The notes below the pieces were generated by a model that was given only the letters and a program-made list of their open reading frames with translations, ran no database searches and was not told where the DNA came from. Both the position numbers and the translations under genes were made by a program. Positions 43,409 through 43,753 of a DNA stretch of 43,753 nt are shown piece by piece; positions within the stretch are counted from its first letter, which is position 1; every line of letters starts with the position of its first letter. This DNA comes from Lactiplantibacillus songbeiensis (lineage in GTDB: Bacteria > Bacillota > Bacilli > Lactobacillales > Lactobacillaceae): positions 1 to 43,753 of the forward strand of contig NZ_BJDL01000032.1 in the NCBI RefSeq assembly GCF_005405125.1, written 5' to 3'.

Positions 43409-43425
43409 CTTATCGCTGCCAATGA
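43409..43425 (+). repeat. hsdS TRD end repeat, copy in direct cassette
   Basis: CTTATCGCTGCCAATGA, same orientation as in hsdS; homology to the other cassette stops a few bases later. Confidence 0.9.
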
Positions 43426-43468
43426 GTGTGCCCGTCCGCCACCTGATTGTATTTTGATCTTAATGTAA

Positions 43469-43753
43469 TAGGCTATTTTGATAAAAATGTGATTGCCTTA
43501 ATTACTTATTACGAATGATCACATGCGTAAATAACGCTTAATTTTAATCGATTTAGGAGGAAAGTATTCCGTGTTAGATCGCTTTTATTCAAAAGTTTAG
43601 TCAATTGAATGTTTTAATCAAATTTAGAATGAGAACTAGCATATTTATGTATCTCAATTATAAAGAGAATTTATTTCCTCAATTGTCAAATCAAGTGCAA
43701 CACTAAGAATCTATTCTTAGAAGTGGTCTAGTTGCTAAGCTAGTTCAGGCATT
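43469..43753. other. AT-rich end of window with orphan ribosome binding site
   Basis: No full gene. A consensus AGGAGG (43556-43561) precedes GTG at 43571, which opens only nine codons (VLDRFYSKV, stop at 43598). This may be the start of a gene broken by rearrangement. Further on, CTAAGAAT-CT-ATTCTTAG forms an 18 bp palindrome near 43702-43719. Confidence 0.4.

Larger units (their letters stand above)
42941..43468 (+). pseudogene. Silent hsdS half-cassette, direct, truncated 3' end
   Basis: Plus-strand TRD cassette starting TWEQRKLEKLFTERKERSAN, with the middle NDIAYNSMRMWQGASGVSDY and the end HLKLLDNLIAANE. After LIAANEC the frame runs into ARPPPDCILILM, which is not HsdS sequence, so the coiled-coil tail is lost at about 43430. 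An ATG at 42902 is in frame but has no ribosome binding site. It is probably a donor TRD. Confidence 0.85.

Noticed and set aside
43671-43716. Possible end of an IS30-type element (CAATTGTCAAATCAAGTGCAACAC-like sequence, partly quoted from memory)
   Set aside because: Only one possible end is in the window and no transposase is visible, so it cannot be supported.

Overview
The window looks like chromosomal DNA of a lactobacillus, most likely the Lactiplantibacillus plantarum/pentosus group. The evidence is AGGAGG-type ribosome binding sites, intrinsic terminators, a Firmicutes T-box, a BirA box, a cscABCD-type cell-surface cluster, and competence genes of Bacillus/lactobacillus type. The species call is an inference from gene content; no database was searched.

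Layout. 1-16.8 kb is mostly core: asnS under a T-box; a MerR regulator divergent from a quinone-oxidoreductase-like MDR protein and a YjbR-like protein; bioY behind a BirA operator; hflX; a Nudix hydrolase; a SugE-type SMR exporter behind a structured leader; two tandem histidine phosphatases; a KefB-like antiporter with a GrpB-Nudix fusion; a DedA protein; and a HelD helicase. 17.4-22.4 kb is a cell-surface cluster: a large DUF285/MucBP/WxL protein, a small LPQTN-anchored protein, a second WxL protein and a DUF916/DUF3324 protein. coaA and guaA follow. 25.9-28.9 kb is an AT-rich accessory stretch with unknown genes, a decayed IS982-family element and a frameshifted gene. 29-31 kb holds an MFS transporter (NiaP-like) overlapping nadC, behind two matching palindromes. 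31.1-33.1 kb holds an orphan bacteriocin-immunity-like gene, a ComX/SigH-like sigma factor and, divergent from it, a ComK-like regulator. 33.3-43.5 kb is an AT-rich defence island: a DUF262/DUF1524 (GmrSD-like) protein, then hsdR-hsdM-hsdS, a tyrosine recombinase and two silent hsdS half-cassettes in opposite orientations with shared repeats, which is the layout of a phase-variable type I restriction system.

Main unexplained structure. Ten copies (R0 to R9; R0 cut by the window edge, R7 a hybrid) of a ~140-150 bp intergenic repeat lie in the first 23 kb and none was seen after that. Each copy folds as a closing stem plus two internal hairpins. The arms differ between copies but stay complementary within a copy, which is strong covariation for a conserved three-way-junction fold. 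Copies tend to come in oppositely oriented pairs. One pair (R8/R9) sits inside a 404 bp unit with perfect 17 bp terminal inverted repeats and an 8 bp target duplication. Those terminal repeats resemble the ends of the decayed IS982-type element at 27.2-28.0 kb.

A second candidate system is the ComX-like/ComK-like gene pair. Their shared intergenic region holds two ACAC-N5-GTGT boxes exactly 18 bp apart, the same architecture as a B. subtilis ComK box but with a different core sequence.
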